DNA of 64,000 bases from the NCBI GenBank assembly GCA_016933025.1, contig JAFGBT010000001.1, positions 62,001-126,000 on the forward strand. The letters are read 5' to 3'. The notes beneath the pieces are model-generated. The model saw only the letters and a list, made by a program, of their open reading frames with translations, was not told the DNA's origin and did not search any database. Positions 34,876 to 43,454 of this stretch are shown piece after piece. Position 1 is the first letter of the stretch; each line of letters begins with the position of its first letter. The stretch is from Spirochaetota bacterium (GTDB lineage Bacteria > Spirochaetota > UBA4802 > UBA5550). A program made the translations under genes and the position numbers.

Positions 34876-35646
34876 TTATATGACCTTGGCTTCGTTCTTT
34901 AACTTCTCGACGAGCTTCGCCGCAGCGGTCGCCGCATCGCCCTCTATTATCTCCGCCTTGTGCTCGGACACAGGGAAGAACATTTTGATGAAATCTGTTT
35001 TCGATTTCGCGGTCGCGCCGATATCGGCGGCCTTCTTGACATCAAGCCGCTTCTTCTTGGCTTTCATGATGCCGGGAAGGGTCGGATACCGGGGCTCGTT
35101 GATACCGGATTGCAACGTGAGAACAGCCGGAGCGCTCATCTCAATCACTTCGTTGAGCCCGCCCTCGAGCTCACGGTTAACCGTGAGGGCCGTGCCGTTC
35201 ACTTCCAGCTTCTTGACGTTGGTACAATGGGGCCACTTCATGAGATCCGCCATGATAACGCCGGTCACGGCCGCCTGGTCGTCCTCTGCCTGTACGCCAG
35301 TAAGTACAAGCTCAACGTCGCCGATGCTCTCGATGGCTTTCTGCAGGGTGCTGGCGACTACGAAATTGTCGCCGGCCTCTACCTCGGGATCCATGACATG
35401 GATGCCCCAGTCCGCGCCCATGGCAAACGCCTGGCGGATATCCTTAGCCGCCCGATCCGGACCGCAGGTAACGATGACGACTTCGCCGCCGAACTTTTCT
35501 TTCAGCTGCAATGCCGCCTCAACGGCATAGTTGTCGAAATCATTGATCTTGAAAGCGATCTGAGATTCATCGATTTTTTTGTCGTCAACGATTTTGAACT
35601 TCGATTCCATATCCGGAACCTGTTTTAGACAAACAGCTATCTTCAT
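34876..35646 (-). CDS. etfB: Electron transfer flavoprotein beta subunit
   Basis: A 256-residue EtfB: MKIAVCLKQVPDMES, NDFDNYAVEAALQLKEKFGGEVVIVTCGP, GVQAEDDQAAVTGVIMADLMKWPH and LEGGLNEVIEMSAPAVLTLQSGINEPRYPTLPGIMKAKKK. It binds AMP and stabilises EtfA. The ATG is canonical, although the GGAG lies directly against it. No acyl-CoA dehydrogenase gene is adjacent, so the electron donor is not shown by context. Confidence 0.97.
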   Translation of the reverse strand: MKIAVCLKQVPDMESKFKIVDDKKIDESQIAFKINDFDNYAVEAALQLKEKFGGEVVIVTCGPDRAAKDIRQAFAMGADWGIHVMDPEVEAGDNFVVASTLQKAIESIGDVELVLTGVQAEDDQAAVTGVIMADLMKWPHCTNVKKLEVNGTALTVNRELEGGLNEVIEMSAPAVLTLQSGINEPRYPTLPGIMKAKKKRLDVKKAADIGATAKSKTDFIKMFFPVSEHKAEIIEGDAATAAAKLVEKLKNEAKVI

Positions 35647-35971
35647 CTCCTTTCTCCGTTTATTAAAATTTTTATTGAATATATCTTAATATACTAGATG
35701 CGTGTGGTGCGCTCTCGGCGCCCCACGCGCCTTTAGTATTATTTTATGTATAACGCGACATCTAATGTTGTTTCATTCAATTGTGAACATTCTTGAAAAC
35801 ATGGATGCAATTGTCAATATTAATAGGCGTCTGATTCCGATTTTTTCAGTAACTACCTCACCCCGCCTCCGGCGCGCCCTTTCCCTCGCGGAGAGGGCTC
35901 TATAATAAATGTTTTCTTGGGAGCTCCCCCTTTCCCTGTGGGAGAGGGGGGGCGGGGGGTAATGTTCGACT
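35647..35971. other. Intergenic region with no gene
   Basis: This gap contains the etfB upstream region and, in its second half, a palindromic repeat block. No ORF with coding character is visible. A G+C-poor left half changes abruptly to the GC-rich repeats. Confidence 0.6.
35856..35962. repeat. CCCTCTCCC-type palindromic repeat block, copy 1
   Basis: Two hairpins in tandem: CCCTTTCCCTCGCGGAGAGGG and CCCCTTTCCC...GGGAGAGGGG, the second followed by GGCGGGGGG. Related blocks are at 41840 and 56894. The form is that of small dispersed intergenic palindromes. Confidence 0.7.
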
Positions 35972-37669
35972 TTATTTCAATAATTCCTTAATCCGGTCAA
36001 CCAGGGCCTCTTTATTCACCTTGAATATTTCAGAACCCTTTCTCTGTTTGACCTCTATCTCGCCCGACTGGAAATACGTTTTCCCGATTGTTATCCGTAC
36101 CGGCACGCCCGTCAGATCAGCATCGGCAAATTTTACGCCCGGGCTGGCCTTTCGGTCGTCATAGAGGACATCAATGCCGCCGTCGACAAGCATGTCATAG
36201 ATCGCGTCTGTCACGGCGATCTCATCGCCGCTCTTGCCGAGACCAACCAGGTGCGCGTCAAACGGAGCGACTGATACCGGCCAGATAATGCCGCGCTCGT
36301 CATTGTGCTGCTCGACTATTGCGGCCATGGTCCTGTTGACGCCGATCCCGTAGCAACCCATTATCGGCGTCACCTCTGCACCGCTTTCATCAAGCACGCT
36401 GACGCTCATGGATCTTGTGTACTTGTACCCAAGTTTAAAGATGTGGCCCACCTCTATACCCTTCTTCATGTTCATGGCCGATCCGCATCGCGGGCAGGGG
36501 TCACCCTGCTCGGCGCAGGTAATATCCGCCTCCTCCTGTATCGAAAAATCGCGGCCGGGACTGACTCCTTCGTAATGCACATCTTTCTTGTTGGCACCGG
36601 TTATGCCGTTCACCACGTGCTTAACCGAAATATCAAAGACCATTCGGATGTTTTTCGTCGTCACCGGCCCGGCGAAACCGACGGGCGCCCCCGTGGTTTC
36701 AACGACCACTTCGTCTGGTGCCAGCTCGACCGCGGCCGCCCCCGCCGCACGCGCGAGCTTCTGCTCGTTGATCTCACGGTCCCCGGTGACCACCGCCATG
36801 ACCGTCTTCCCGTCAGCGAGGTATACGATGCTCTTTAAAAATCGATCAGCGGAGCACTTGAAAAAGCCGGCCAGGTCGTCAATGGTTTTCACATCGGGCG
36901 TCGCCACTTCAGAAAGAGGCTTCGGCTTATCCCCTTTCTTATTATCGGGTCTCCTGTACTCAGCCTTCTCCCGGTTCGCCTTGTAGCCGCACGCATCGCA
37001 GATAAGCAGCGACTCCTCGCCGACCTCGGACGCGACCATGAATTCCTCTGAGTCGCTGCCGCCCATGGCTCCCGTGTCGGCCTCCACCGGGATGGTATCG
37101 AGGCCGCAGCGCTCGAATATTCTCCGGTACGCGGCGCGCATCGACTGGTACGATGCTTCCAGGCCCTTTTCGTCCATATCGAAGGAATAGGCATCCTTCA
37201 TGATGAACTCCTTGCTCCGTATCACGCCAAACCTCGGCCGTATCTCGTCCCGAAATTTGGTGTTGATCTGGTATACGTTTACCGGCAGGTCGCGGTATGA
37301 TGATATAATGTTGCGCACGGCCGCCGTGAATGCCTCCTCGTGGGTCGGCGCAAGGGCGTATTCCAATCCGTTTCTGTCGCGAATACGAAACATTTCCGGC
37401 CCCATGGTTTCCCACCTTCCCGACTCCCTCCAGAGATCAGCGGCGGTGAGCTCCGGCATCAGGAATTCTAGGGCGCCCGTGCGGTCCATCTCCTCGCGCA
37501 CGATCCCCATTATTTTTCGGAGAACCCGCCAGCCCATGGGGAGATAGACATACATGCCGGCCGACTCCTTGCGGATCAGCCCGGCCCGTATCATCAGCCG
37601 GTGGCTCAGCACCACCGCATCTGAGGGGTCTTCCTTGAGTGTCGGGAGGATATATCTGGATAGTTTCAT
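35972..37669 (-). CDS. proS: Prolyl-tRNA synthetase
   Basis: A 565-residue bacterial-type (long) ProRS. Class II motifs are visible: motif 2 in FRDEIRPRFGVIRSKEFIMKDAYSFDMDE, motif 3 in GCYGIGVNRTMAAIVEQ, and the editing insertion from about 230 to 390 with the YbaK-like fold. The start SRYILPTLKEDPSDAVVLSHRLMIRAGLIRKESAGMYVYLP is canonical. It charges tRNA-Pro and can clear mischarged Ala. A 32-bp palindrome lies in the upstream region. Confidence 0.98.
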   Translation of the reverse strand: MKLSRYILPTLKEDPSDAVVLSHRLMIRAGLIRKESAGMYVYLPMGWRVLRKIMGIVREEMDRTGALEFLMPELTAADLWRESGRWETMGPEMFRIRDRNGLEYALAPTHEEAFTAAVRNIISSYRDLPVNVYQINTKFRDEIRPRFGVIRSKEFIMKDAYSFDMDEKGLEASYQSMRAAYRRIFERCGLDTIPVEADTGAMGGSDSEEFMVASEVGEESLLICDACGYKANREKAEYRRPDNKKGDKPKPLSEVATPDVKTIDDLAGFFKCSADRFLKSIVYLADGKTVMAVVTGDREINEQKLARAAGAAAVELAPDEVVVETTGAPVGFAGPVTTKNIRMVFDISVKHVVNGITGANKKDVHYEGVSPGRDFSIQEEADITCAEQGDPCPRCGSAMNMKKGIEVGHIFKLGYKYTRSMSVSVLDESGAEVTPIMGCYGIGVNRTMAAIVEQHNDERGIIWPVSVAPFDAHLVGLGKSGDEIAVTDAIYDMLVDGGIDVLYDDRKASPGVKFADADLTGVPVRITIGKTYFQSGEIEVKQRKGSEIFKVNKEALVDRIKELLK

Positions 37670-37700
37670 GGCGTATTCCTTTATTTGGAATATTCAACAT

Positions 37701-37732
37701 CCGAAGGCGCGGTTGCGCAACCGCGCCTTCGG
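37701..37732. repeat. 32-bp perfect palindrome, GCGCGGTT / AACCGCGC family, copy 4
   Basis: The 16-base arm CCGAAGGCGCGGTTGC is followed immediately by its exact reverse complement. It lies between the divergent proS and DUF6873 genes, so it is not a terminator of either. It is the most complete copy of the family. Confidence 0.75.
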
Positions 37733-37824
37733 GATCGTGCATTAAAAAATGATTTAAAAACAGCTTGCATATCATAATCATTACATGAGAAAATCCATGT
37801 CAATTCTTTTTGGGCGAAGGAGAC

Positions 37825-38523
37825 ATGAACCGAATAGCCATAATCAGCCCTGACGCATCCGTGGAAATACTGAAAAACCTAAGGGCGCTCGACATCGAGC
37901 CGATTGCGATTCCGAGGACTGACCGCGTGTCACCGCAGATCTCCGGACATCCTGATATTCAGCTCTTCTTGCATGCCGGCCGTTTCTATTGCCACCCGGA
38001 CATATCGCCGTCATTCCTGAATGAGATTGAGCGATACGCAGAGACCGTCATCTGCCCGACTCGCCTCGATCGGCACTACCCGGCCGATATACCCTACAAT
38101 ATCGCTTGCGTGGGAAGTGTTGCCCTGCATCATCATACGCATATCGATCCCCTTGTTTCCAGCATCCTGCAATCGGAGCTCATAAAAACAATCGGCGTCA
38201 GCCAGGGCTATGTTAAATGCTCAACCCTGATAGTTGATGACCGTTCCATTATAACCGCTGATTCCTCAATTAATCAGGCGGCCCTTGCCGCTGGGCTCTC
38301 TTCACTGGTAATACGTCCGGGCGCAATTGACCTTCCGGGGCATGCGTACGGATTTATCGGCGGGGCCACCGGACTCGCTGAGGACACCATGCTCTGCACC
38401 GGCACGCTCAGATTTCATCCGGATTACGAGCCCATACTCAGATATATTTCCGAACGCGGGAAAAGGCTCGTCTCACTTAGCAAATCGCGGGCCGTTGACT
38501 TGGGAACGATATACATATTCTGA
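37825..38523 (+). CDS. DUF6873-like protein, GME (amidinotransferase-type) fold
   Basis: A 232-residue protein. The segments QGYVKCSTLIVDDRSIITAD, IRPGAIDLPGHAYGFIGGATGL and CTGTLRFHPD match the DUF6873 family, placed in the GME (guanidino-group modifying enzyme) fold. The Cys in KCST and the His in LRFHP would be candidates for a catalytic pair, but whether the family is enzymatic is unknown to me. ATG 37825 follows GAAGGAG at short distance. The family is known mostly from clostridia, so this is a guess based on motif wording. Confidence 0.6.
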   Translation: MNRIAIISPDASVEILKNLRALDIEPIAIPRTDRVSPQISGHPDIQLFLHAGRFYCHPDISPSFLNEIERYAETVICPTRLDRHYPADIPYNIACVGSVALHHHTHIDPLVSSILQSELIKTIGVSQGYVKCSTLIVDDRSIITADSSINQAALAAGLSSLVIRPGAIDLPGHAYGFIGGATGLAEDTMLCTGTLRFHPDYEPILRYISERGKRLVSLSKSRAVDLGTIYIF

Positions 38524-38613
38524 CACACCCCGGCGAGCCTATGGGTATGCAGGATCCAGTCCCTCCGTTCGAAGGCATGTGTCTCCTCTTTGCGCTGGAG
38601 CGCCCGTACGCCA

Positions 38614-39402
38614 TTATTTGCCGTTGTTGTTGATTATTGCCCGATAGAAATCGTGCCCGCTGAAGTTGAATAAGTACTTGGCCTTAAATAGATCAAAGGA
38701 TTTTCCGCATCCGGCTTTTGCGTCGTCTTTAGATTCGTCCGGGATTACAAGATATTTATCTCTATCCTTTTTCGGGACAACAACAAACACGGTCTCATTA
38801 AAGGTGTCAGTGTATTGAATTATCACTTCCTTTTTTCTTCGGAAATTTTTTGAAGACAGACGTTTTTTTATTCCCGGAAAATCTTTTATCGCGGCGCTCA
38901 CGTCAACGTATTTGCTGTCTTTAAGCATTCCGCAGTGAAAGGTCAAAACCTCGTTGGAGAGCTGGAAGCTTGTATTAAATTCCGCCGCTGTCTTGGCAAC
39001 CATATCGCGAACTCGTATCGTCACATCGCAAAAACCTGACCGGTACACTTCGCCGATCGGGACTCTGAAATAAATCGGCAGCGAACCCTCGGCCGGCATT
39101 GAGCCGTCAATGGCATTTGTTGCGTCAAGATTTAGTTGCGGGATTATTATATCCGCCTGAAACACGACCTTCTTGGACTCGTCAGGCTGCAGGCCCTTCA
39201 CTTCGATGTTAACAAAAACCAAATCCCCTTCTTTAAAGGACTTGTCTTTTTTCATCGGGCCGAACTCTTCAAGAGAGATGCTGGCCAGCTCTATTGCCAG
39301 TCGCCCCCGGGGCAAAACTTCCGGCTGTTTCGGTTCATCCTTGGCTGATAGCGGGATTGCGATCATGTATACGATGAGAACAATTGAAGATATCTTCCGC
39401 AT
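38614..39402 (-). CDS. Secreted protein of unknown function
   Basis: A 262-residue exported protein. The signal peptide is MRKISSIVLIVYMIAIPLSA, with cleavage likely before KDEP. The mature part is beta-rich (GDLVFVNIEVKGLQPDESKKVVFQADIIIP; IYFRVPIGEVYRSGFCDVTIRVRD) and looks like an immunoglobulin-like fold, ending in a short helical region. No enzyme motif is seen. ATG 39402 is preferred because GGAG lies six bases before it. It is alone between convergent or divergent genes. Confidence 0.7.
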   Translation of the reverse strand: MRKISSIVLIVYMIAIPLSAKDEPKQPEVLPRGRLAIELASISLEEFGPMKKDKSFKEGDLVFVNIEVKGLQPDESKKVVFQADIIIPQLNLDATNAIDGSMPAEGSLPIYFRVPIGEVYRSGFCDVTIRVRDMVAKTAAEFNTSFQLSNEVLTFHCGMLKDSKYVDVSAAIKDFPGIKKRLSSKNFRRKKEVIIQYTDTFNETVFVVVPKKDRDKYLVIPDESKDDAKAGCGKSFDLFKAKYLFNFSGHDFYRAIINNNGK

Positions 39403-39645
39403 GTTATTCTCCATCACGAATGTAGAAATTAAGCCCCATAGTGCATTGAAGGTATTGCTCCGGGTAATTGTTTAACAATACAGCTCCGGTTGCTTACAAT
39501 TATCATGCCAATAACATGCTAAATTATCAACCTTTTTTTCATTATAGATCCAGGTCCCTTCTTAGAACTATATATCTAATATTAAAATATCAGTTGCTTA
39601 TTTAAAAATATTATCGGAAGAATGACACGAGAGGAAATGAAATAG

Positions 39646-40200
39646 ATGAAAGCGCCGGTTCCGGTCCCGAGCGAGAGTGAATGCTTCGTAATTATGAAGC
39701 GCTTTAATATGCTCGACAATATTATCGACCATTCAATACAGGTCAAGAACGTGTCTATGGCCCTGGTGGACAACCTCAAGGACCCGGACGTCGTACAGGC
39801 GAGCCTGGTCCTGGCGTCCGCGCTCCTTCACGATATCGCGAAGACACGGACAATCGGCACGAGGGAGCTCAGGCACGATATCCTCGGCGGCGAAATCATG
39901 AGGGAAATGGGGTACGAGGCCATTGCGATGGCCGTGGAATCTCATGTCGTCTTCAACGGGTTCATGCCCTTCGGGGACCTTGAGGAACGGGAGATCGTGT
40001 TCTACGCGGACAAGCGAGTAATGCATGACCGTATCGTATCGATCGACGATCGTGTGGACGACCTGGTAGAGCGCTACGGGATAAACGAGCACATCATCAC
40101 CCTCATCACTGAAAACAAGAATTTCATTCTGGCCCTCGAGCGCAAGCTCCAGAGCTTCCTCGCCAGGGACATTGAGGAGATTCTCGCCGAGCTATGCTGA
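39646..40200 (+). CDS. HD domain phosphohydrolase
   Basis: A 184-residue HD-domain protein. The first metal His lies in IIDHSIQVKNVS (about residue 28), the HD pair in ALLHDIAKTRTIG (about 62-63), and further ligands in HDILGGEIMREMG and ESHVV, then YADKRV with the closing Asp. It probably hydrolyses a phosphoester; relatives include YqeK-like Ap4A hydrolases and tRNA repair proteins. It overlaps the following radical SAM gene by 7 bases, which implies coupled translation. Confidence 0.85.
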   Translation: MKAPVPVPSESECFVIMKRFNMLDNIIDHSIQVKNVSMALVDNLKDPDVVQASLVLASALLHDIAKTRTIGTRELRHDILGGEIMREMGYEAIAMAVESHVVFNGFMPFGDLEEREIVFYADKRVMHDRIVSIDDRVDDLVERYGINEHIITLITENKNFILALERKLQSFLARDIEEILAELC

Positions 40201-41834
40201 AGTTCTGCATCCTTGACTGCTACGTAGACGAGCCGGCCTGCTTCGGCGTCCCCCCCTTCATCTCGCCCTATCCCCGGTACCTGTTTGGCGCGCTTGTCGG
40301 GGCTGGCGTCGAACCGGAATGTATCGATTACATCACCATTGATCACCTTCGCGAAAAAAATTATCTGCTCGATGATGTCTACGCCATGGTGTTCCTCATC
40401 GGCGGAGCCGTTGTCCCGGGGAGATATCTTGGCAGTAAAATCGGCACCCTCGCTGAAATCCGACGCATTACGGATCGCAACAGCGCACAGCCATTCGCCA
40501 TCGGCGGTCTGATAAGCCACATCATCCGGGCCGGGCCGGGTGTGACCCCGGTACTGAACGACATCGAGGAATTCGCCTACCGGTTCGCGCGCGGTGAGCC
40601 GGCCGATCTACAACGATCGCCTGCGCAGATCGCACGCTGGGCGGTCGACGGTGCCGCCGTGGTGCGCCGCCACCCCCGGTTCCCGCATGTCATATGCGAA
40701 ATAGAGACCTCGCGCGGCTGCCCGCGGGAGTCTCACTGCTCTTTCTGCTCCGAGGGCCTTTTCCCCAGAGTCGAGTTCAGGGATGCCGGGGACATCATTT
40801 CGGAAATCGACTCCCTTATCGCAGCCGGCGTCACCCGCTTCAGGATCGGACGACAGGCGGACATACTCCAGTACCGATCAGATTGCTCGTCCTTCAAGCA
40901 CGGTTTCCCCACGCCCGCGATCGGGCCGATTCGAGAGCTCCTTGCCGAACTGCGCGGCCGGATTGCCGGCGGCCTCATCCGGGTGCTCAATATTGACAAC
41001 GCCAACCCTGGAACGATCGCGCGCTTCCCGGCTGAGTCGGGGATGATCCTGGAAGAGCTCGTAAAAACAATTACACCGGGCGACACCATGGCGCTGGGGG
41101 TGGAGTCATTTGACGATCTTGTGGTCTCCAGAAACAATCTGAAGGCGACTGCCGAAGAATCTATCAGAGCCGTTGAAACCGTCAACCGCATAGGCGGCAC
41201 CAGGGCCGTTTCAGTGCCCATACTTCTTCCCGGCGTGAACCTGCTCCACGGTCTCCCCGGTGAATCCGTCCGCACCTTTGAGACGAATTATCGCAGGCTC
41301 GTGGAGATCGGTGAGCGCGGCCTGCTGATCAAACGCATCAACATCCGCCAGGTCCTTCCCTTCCCGGGAACGCCGCTCTACCGAATGACAGAATCATTCA
41401 CGCGGCCCGTGGAGAACCGTTTCAGATTCTACCGTGATAAAATCCGGTCTGATGTCGAGAGCCCGATGCTTCGCACTATCTATCCGGTCGGGACTGTCCT
41501 CCGCGACTTGCAAATTCTCGAGACGCGCATGGGATATTCGTACGGCAAGCAGATCTCGAGTTATTCAATCACCGCGAAGTTCCCGATTCTACTGCCTGAC
41601 ATGAGTTTCCACGATGCCGTGGTCATCGGCCATCGCGAGCGATCGGTAATCGCTCTTCCGTTACCCGTCAACATCAACGCCCTTTCCCAAAAATCCCTCT
41701 CGCTCATACCCGGCATCGGGAAAAAACGTGCCACAGATATCGTGCTGCAAAGGCCGTTCAAGACAATTGATGATGCGGGAGAATTGCTTAAAGATGTTGA
41801 CGGGGAGATCAAAAAGAATATAAAAATCCTGTAG
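40194..41834 (+). CDS. Radical SAM protein with C-terminal helix-hairpin-helix (COG1031-like)
   Basis: A 546-residue protein. The cluster motif is C176-x5-C182-x2-C185 in RGCPRESHCSFC, two residues longer than the usual C-x3-C-x2-C. Residues 1-150 resemble a B12-binding-like Rossmann part (LKFCILDCYVDEPA; VYAMVFLIGGAVVPG). After the TIM-barrel the C-terminus holds SLIPGIGKKRATDIVLQRPFKTIDDAGELL, a helix-hairpin-helix nucleic-acid-binding motif. This domain order fits COG1031, known mainly from archaea; a tRNA or DNA modification role is possible but not shown. It overlaps the HD gene. Confidence 0.8.
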   Translation: MLKFCILDCYVDEPACFGVPPFISPYPRYLFGALVGAGVEPECIDYITIDHLREKNYLLDDVYAMVFLIGGAVVPGRYLGSKIGTLAEIRRITDRNSAQPFAIGGLISHIIRAGPGVTPVLNDIEEFAYRFARGEPADLQRSPAQIARWAVDGAAVVRRHPRFPHVICEIETSRGCPRESHCSFCSEGLFPRVEFRDAGDIISEIDSLIAAGVTRFRIGRQADILQYRSDCSSFKHGFPTPAIGPIRELLAELRGRIAGGLIRVLNIDNANPGTIARFPAESGMILEELVKTITPGDTMALGVESFDDLVVSRNNLKATAEESIRAVETVNRIGGTRAVSVPILLPGVNLLHGLPGESVRTFETNYRRLVEIGERGLLIKRINIRQVLPFPGTPLYRMTESFTRPVENRFRFYRDKIRSDVESPMLRTIYPVGTVLRDLQILETRMGYSYGKQISSYSITAKFPILLPDMSFHDAVVIGHRERSVIALPLPVNINALSQKSLSLIPGIGKKRATDIVLQRPFKTIDDAGELLKDVDGEIKKNIKIL

Positions 41835-41839
41835 GAATC

Positions 41840-41956
41840 AAGCCCCCTAAATCCCCCAGCGGGGGATTCGCCCTCACGCCCAGCCCCTCTCCCGAAGGGA
41901 GAGGGGAGAAGTATTGTATATTTTCTTCAAGCCCCCCTCTGGGGGGTTGGGGGGAT
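41840..41956. repeat. CCCTCTCCC-type palindromic repeat block, copy 2
   Basis: Three hairpins in a row: CCCCC AGC GGGGG, a 10-bp stem CCCCTCTCCC / GGGAGAGGGG with loop GAA (41884-41906), and CCCCCC TCT GGGGGG. The order matches dispersed repeats in the 35.9 and 56.9 kb gaps. Confidence 0.75.
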
Positions 41957-41974
41957 GATTACCAGAGGAATCTA

Positions 41975-42301
41975 CTAATATTTCTTTCTCTCTCTGTCGT
42001 GGTTGAGACGATTCATGACATAGAGAGCCGCGTACGCACCGATGAACCCTGCTATGACATTCACTCCGATGCCGCGTGACAAAAATTCTAGTATGGTAAC
42101 CGATATATTGTAGAAAAGATAATCAAGCACATACCCGCCGATGATGGCGCCAATAAATCCGACAACCAGGCCGCCGATATAGCCGCCGAACAGGTCACGC
42201 TTGCGGATATTGTAATATATGAACGATACTACGCCTCCCAGCGCAAGGAATATAGCTATTGCTTTGAGCACATTCAAAAACCCTCTCAACCCTTCTACCA
42301 T
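41975..42301 (-). CDS. Small membrane protein, GlsB/YeaQ-like
   Basis: A 108-residue protein with three membrane helices (LKAIAIFLALGGVVSFIYY, GGYIGGLVVGFIGAIIGGYVL, GVNVIAGFIGAYAALYV) rich in Gly, resembling the transglycosylase-associated/GlsB family, although the family signature is only partly visible. It lies between repeats and the Sua5/YciO gene. Confidence 0.6.
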   Translation of the reverse strand: MVEGLRGFLNVLKAIAIFLALGGVVSFIYYNIRKRDLFGGYIGGLVVGFIGAIIGGYVLDYLFYNISVTILEFLSRGIGVNVIAGFIGAYAALYVMNRLNHDRERKKY

Positions 42302-42394
42302 GATTACACCTCTCGACTTGCCTGTTGTATGTATTTCACTGCCGCAAACAATCCATGCTCAACCCATAAGAATCAGTGCGTCCGGCCTGTCCAG

Positions 42395-43039
42395 CTAAAA
42401 AAACAGCTCCCCCTTGCCTTCCCGGATTATAACCGGCTCGCCCTCCGAGAGGTCTATCACCGTTGACGGTTCAGATATTTGGGGACCGGCGTCTATAACG
42501 AGGTCTACCTCGTTTCGGTACATCTTTTCCAGGTCGCGCGGCTCTACAATATATTCTCCGCTTAACGTGTTCACGCTTGCTGACATAATCGGCCGCCCGA
42601 GCGTCCTTACCAGCTCAAGCGCGATCCTGTTGTCCGGTATCCTTACTCCGATCGTCTTTTGGTTTGTAATGGCGACCCTCGGCACCAGCTTTGTCGCCTT
42701 GAATATCAGCGTATAGGGTCCGGGGAACGCCTTCTTCATAATCTTAAATGCTCTGTCTGAAATGTTTTTGACGTAATCGCTGATCTCCGAGATGTCGCTG
42801 AAAATGAAACTGAGCGGCTTGTTTCGTCCTATACGTTTCAGCCAGTAAATTTTTTCAATAGCCCTCTTGTCATTGATATCACATCCATAGGCATAGACAG
42901 TGTCAGTCGGATAAATGATGACACCGCCCTGCTCCAGTATATCCACGGCCTTTTCAACAAGTCGTTTCTGTGGATTCTGCTCGTTAATAACAAAAATCAT
43001 TGTTCCCGTGCAACTCAGGACTCCTGTTGTTCCTATCAT
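42395..43039 (-). CDS. Sua5/YciO/YrdC family protein (L-threonylcarbamoyladenylate synthase-like)
   Basis: A 214-residue YrdC-domain protein: GGVIIYPTDTVYAYGCDINDKRAIEKIYWLKRIGRNKPLSFIFSD, FPGPYTLIFKATKLVPR, and GVRIPDNRIALELVRTLGRPIMSASVN. TsaC/Sua5 makes threonylcarbamoyl-AMP for the t6A37 tRNA modification; the KRIGRNKPLSF pattern and lack of the Sua5 domain place this nearer YciO. Two starts fit: ATG 43039 with GAGGA (used here) and ATG 43000, the YciO-like position, which would give 201 residues. Confidence 0.85.
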   Translation of the reverse strand: MIGTTGVLSCTGTMIFVINEQNPQKRLVEKAVDILEQGGVIIYPTDTVYAYGCDINDKRAIEKIYWLKRIGRNKPLSFIFSDISEISDYVKNISDRAFKIMKKAFPGPYTLIFKATKLVPRVAITNQKTIGVRIPDNRIALELVRTLGRPIMSASVNTLSGEYIVEPRDLEKMYRNEVDLVIDAGPQISEPSTVIDLSEGEPVIIREGKGELFF

Positions 43040-43082
43040 GGAATCCTCATTTTTATAAATTAATATTCTCGTACCTGCCATC

Positions 43083-43454
43083 TTTTTTTTATAATAGTAA
43101 AGATGACTAAAAGATAGATGTTTATATTATCGTAATAATGGGCTTAAAATTTAATTAAACAAAACAGGTATGAAAGTCAGCATATCATAAATCGATGATA
43201 GAATAAAAAAGGCTTTTGCATGAGTGCAGCTGCAAAAGCCTTCAACCTGGTAAATTTATGATAGGAGTGTATCATTAATCAACATTTATATAATCGGATA
43301 TATCCTGATATTATTTAATATTTTTTCTGTGACATTCAAAAAATTATGTCCAAAACGTATCTTTTTCCTGATTTCATTGTCCATTTAAACAAAAAATGCT
43401 TGCTTAAATAAAAATAGGACAAAATCTAATCATAGAATCGTAGGAGGACTTTTG
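43083..43454. other. AT-rich intergenic region between divergent genes
   Basis: No gene is visible. It contains a reverse-strand terminator hairpin with no gene for it to end, and an AGGAGG ribosome-binding site (43442-43447) serving the DUF1573 gene. A weak TTGCTT / TCTAAT pair near 43400-43430 could be its promoter. Confidence 0.5.
43209..43242 (-). terminator. Strong terminator hairpin without an obvious gene
   Basis: A 12-bp perfect stem (AAGGCTTTTGCA / TGCAAAAGCCTT) with a 10-base loop, followed on the reverse strand by TTTTTTATTC. The reverse strand upstream of it carries no recognised gene, so a short untranslated RNA starting between 43243 and about 43440 is possible. Confidence 0.6.

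Noticed and set aside
40733..41275. Long reverse-strand frame inside the radical SAM gene
   Set aside because: It is a shadow of a GC-rich coding region; the forward frame has clear motifs.
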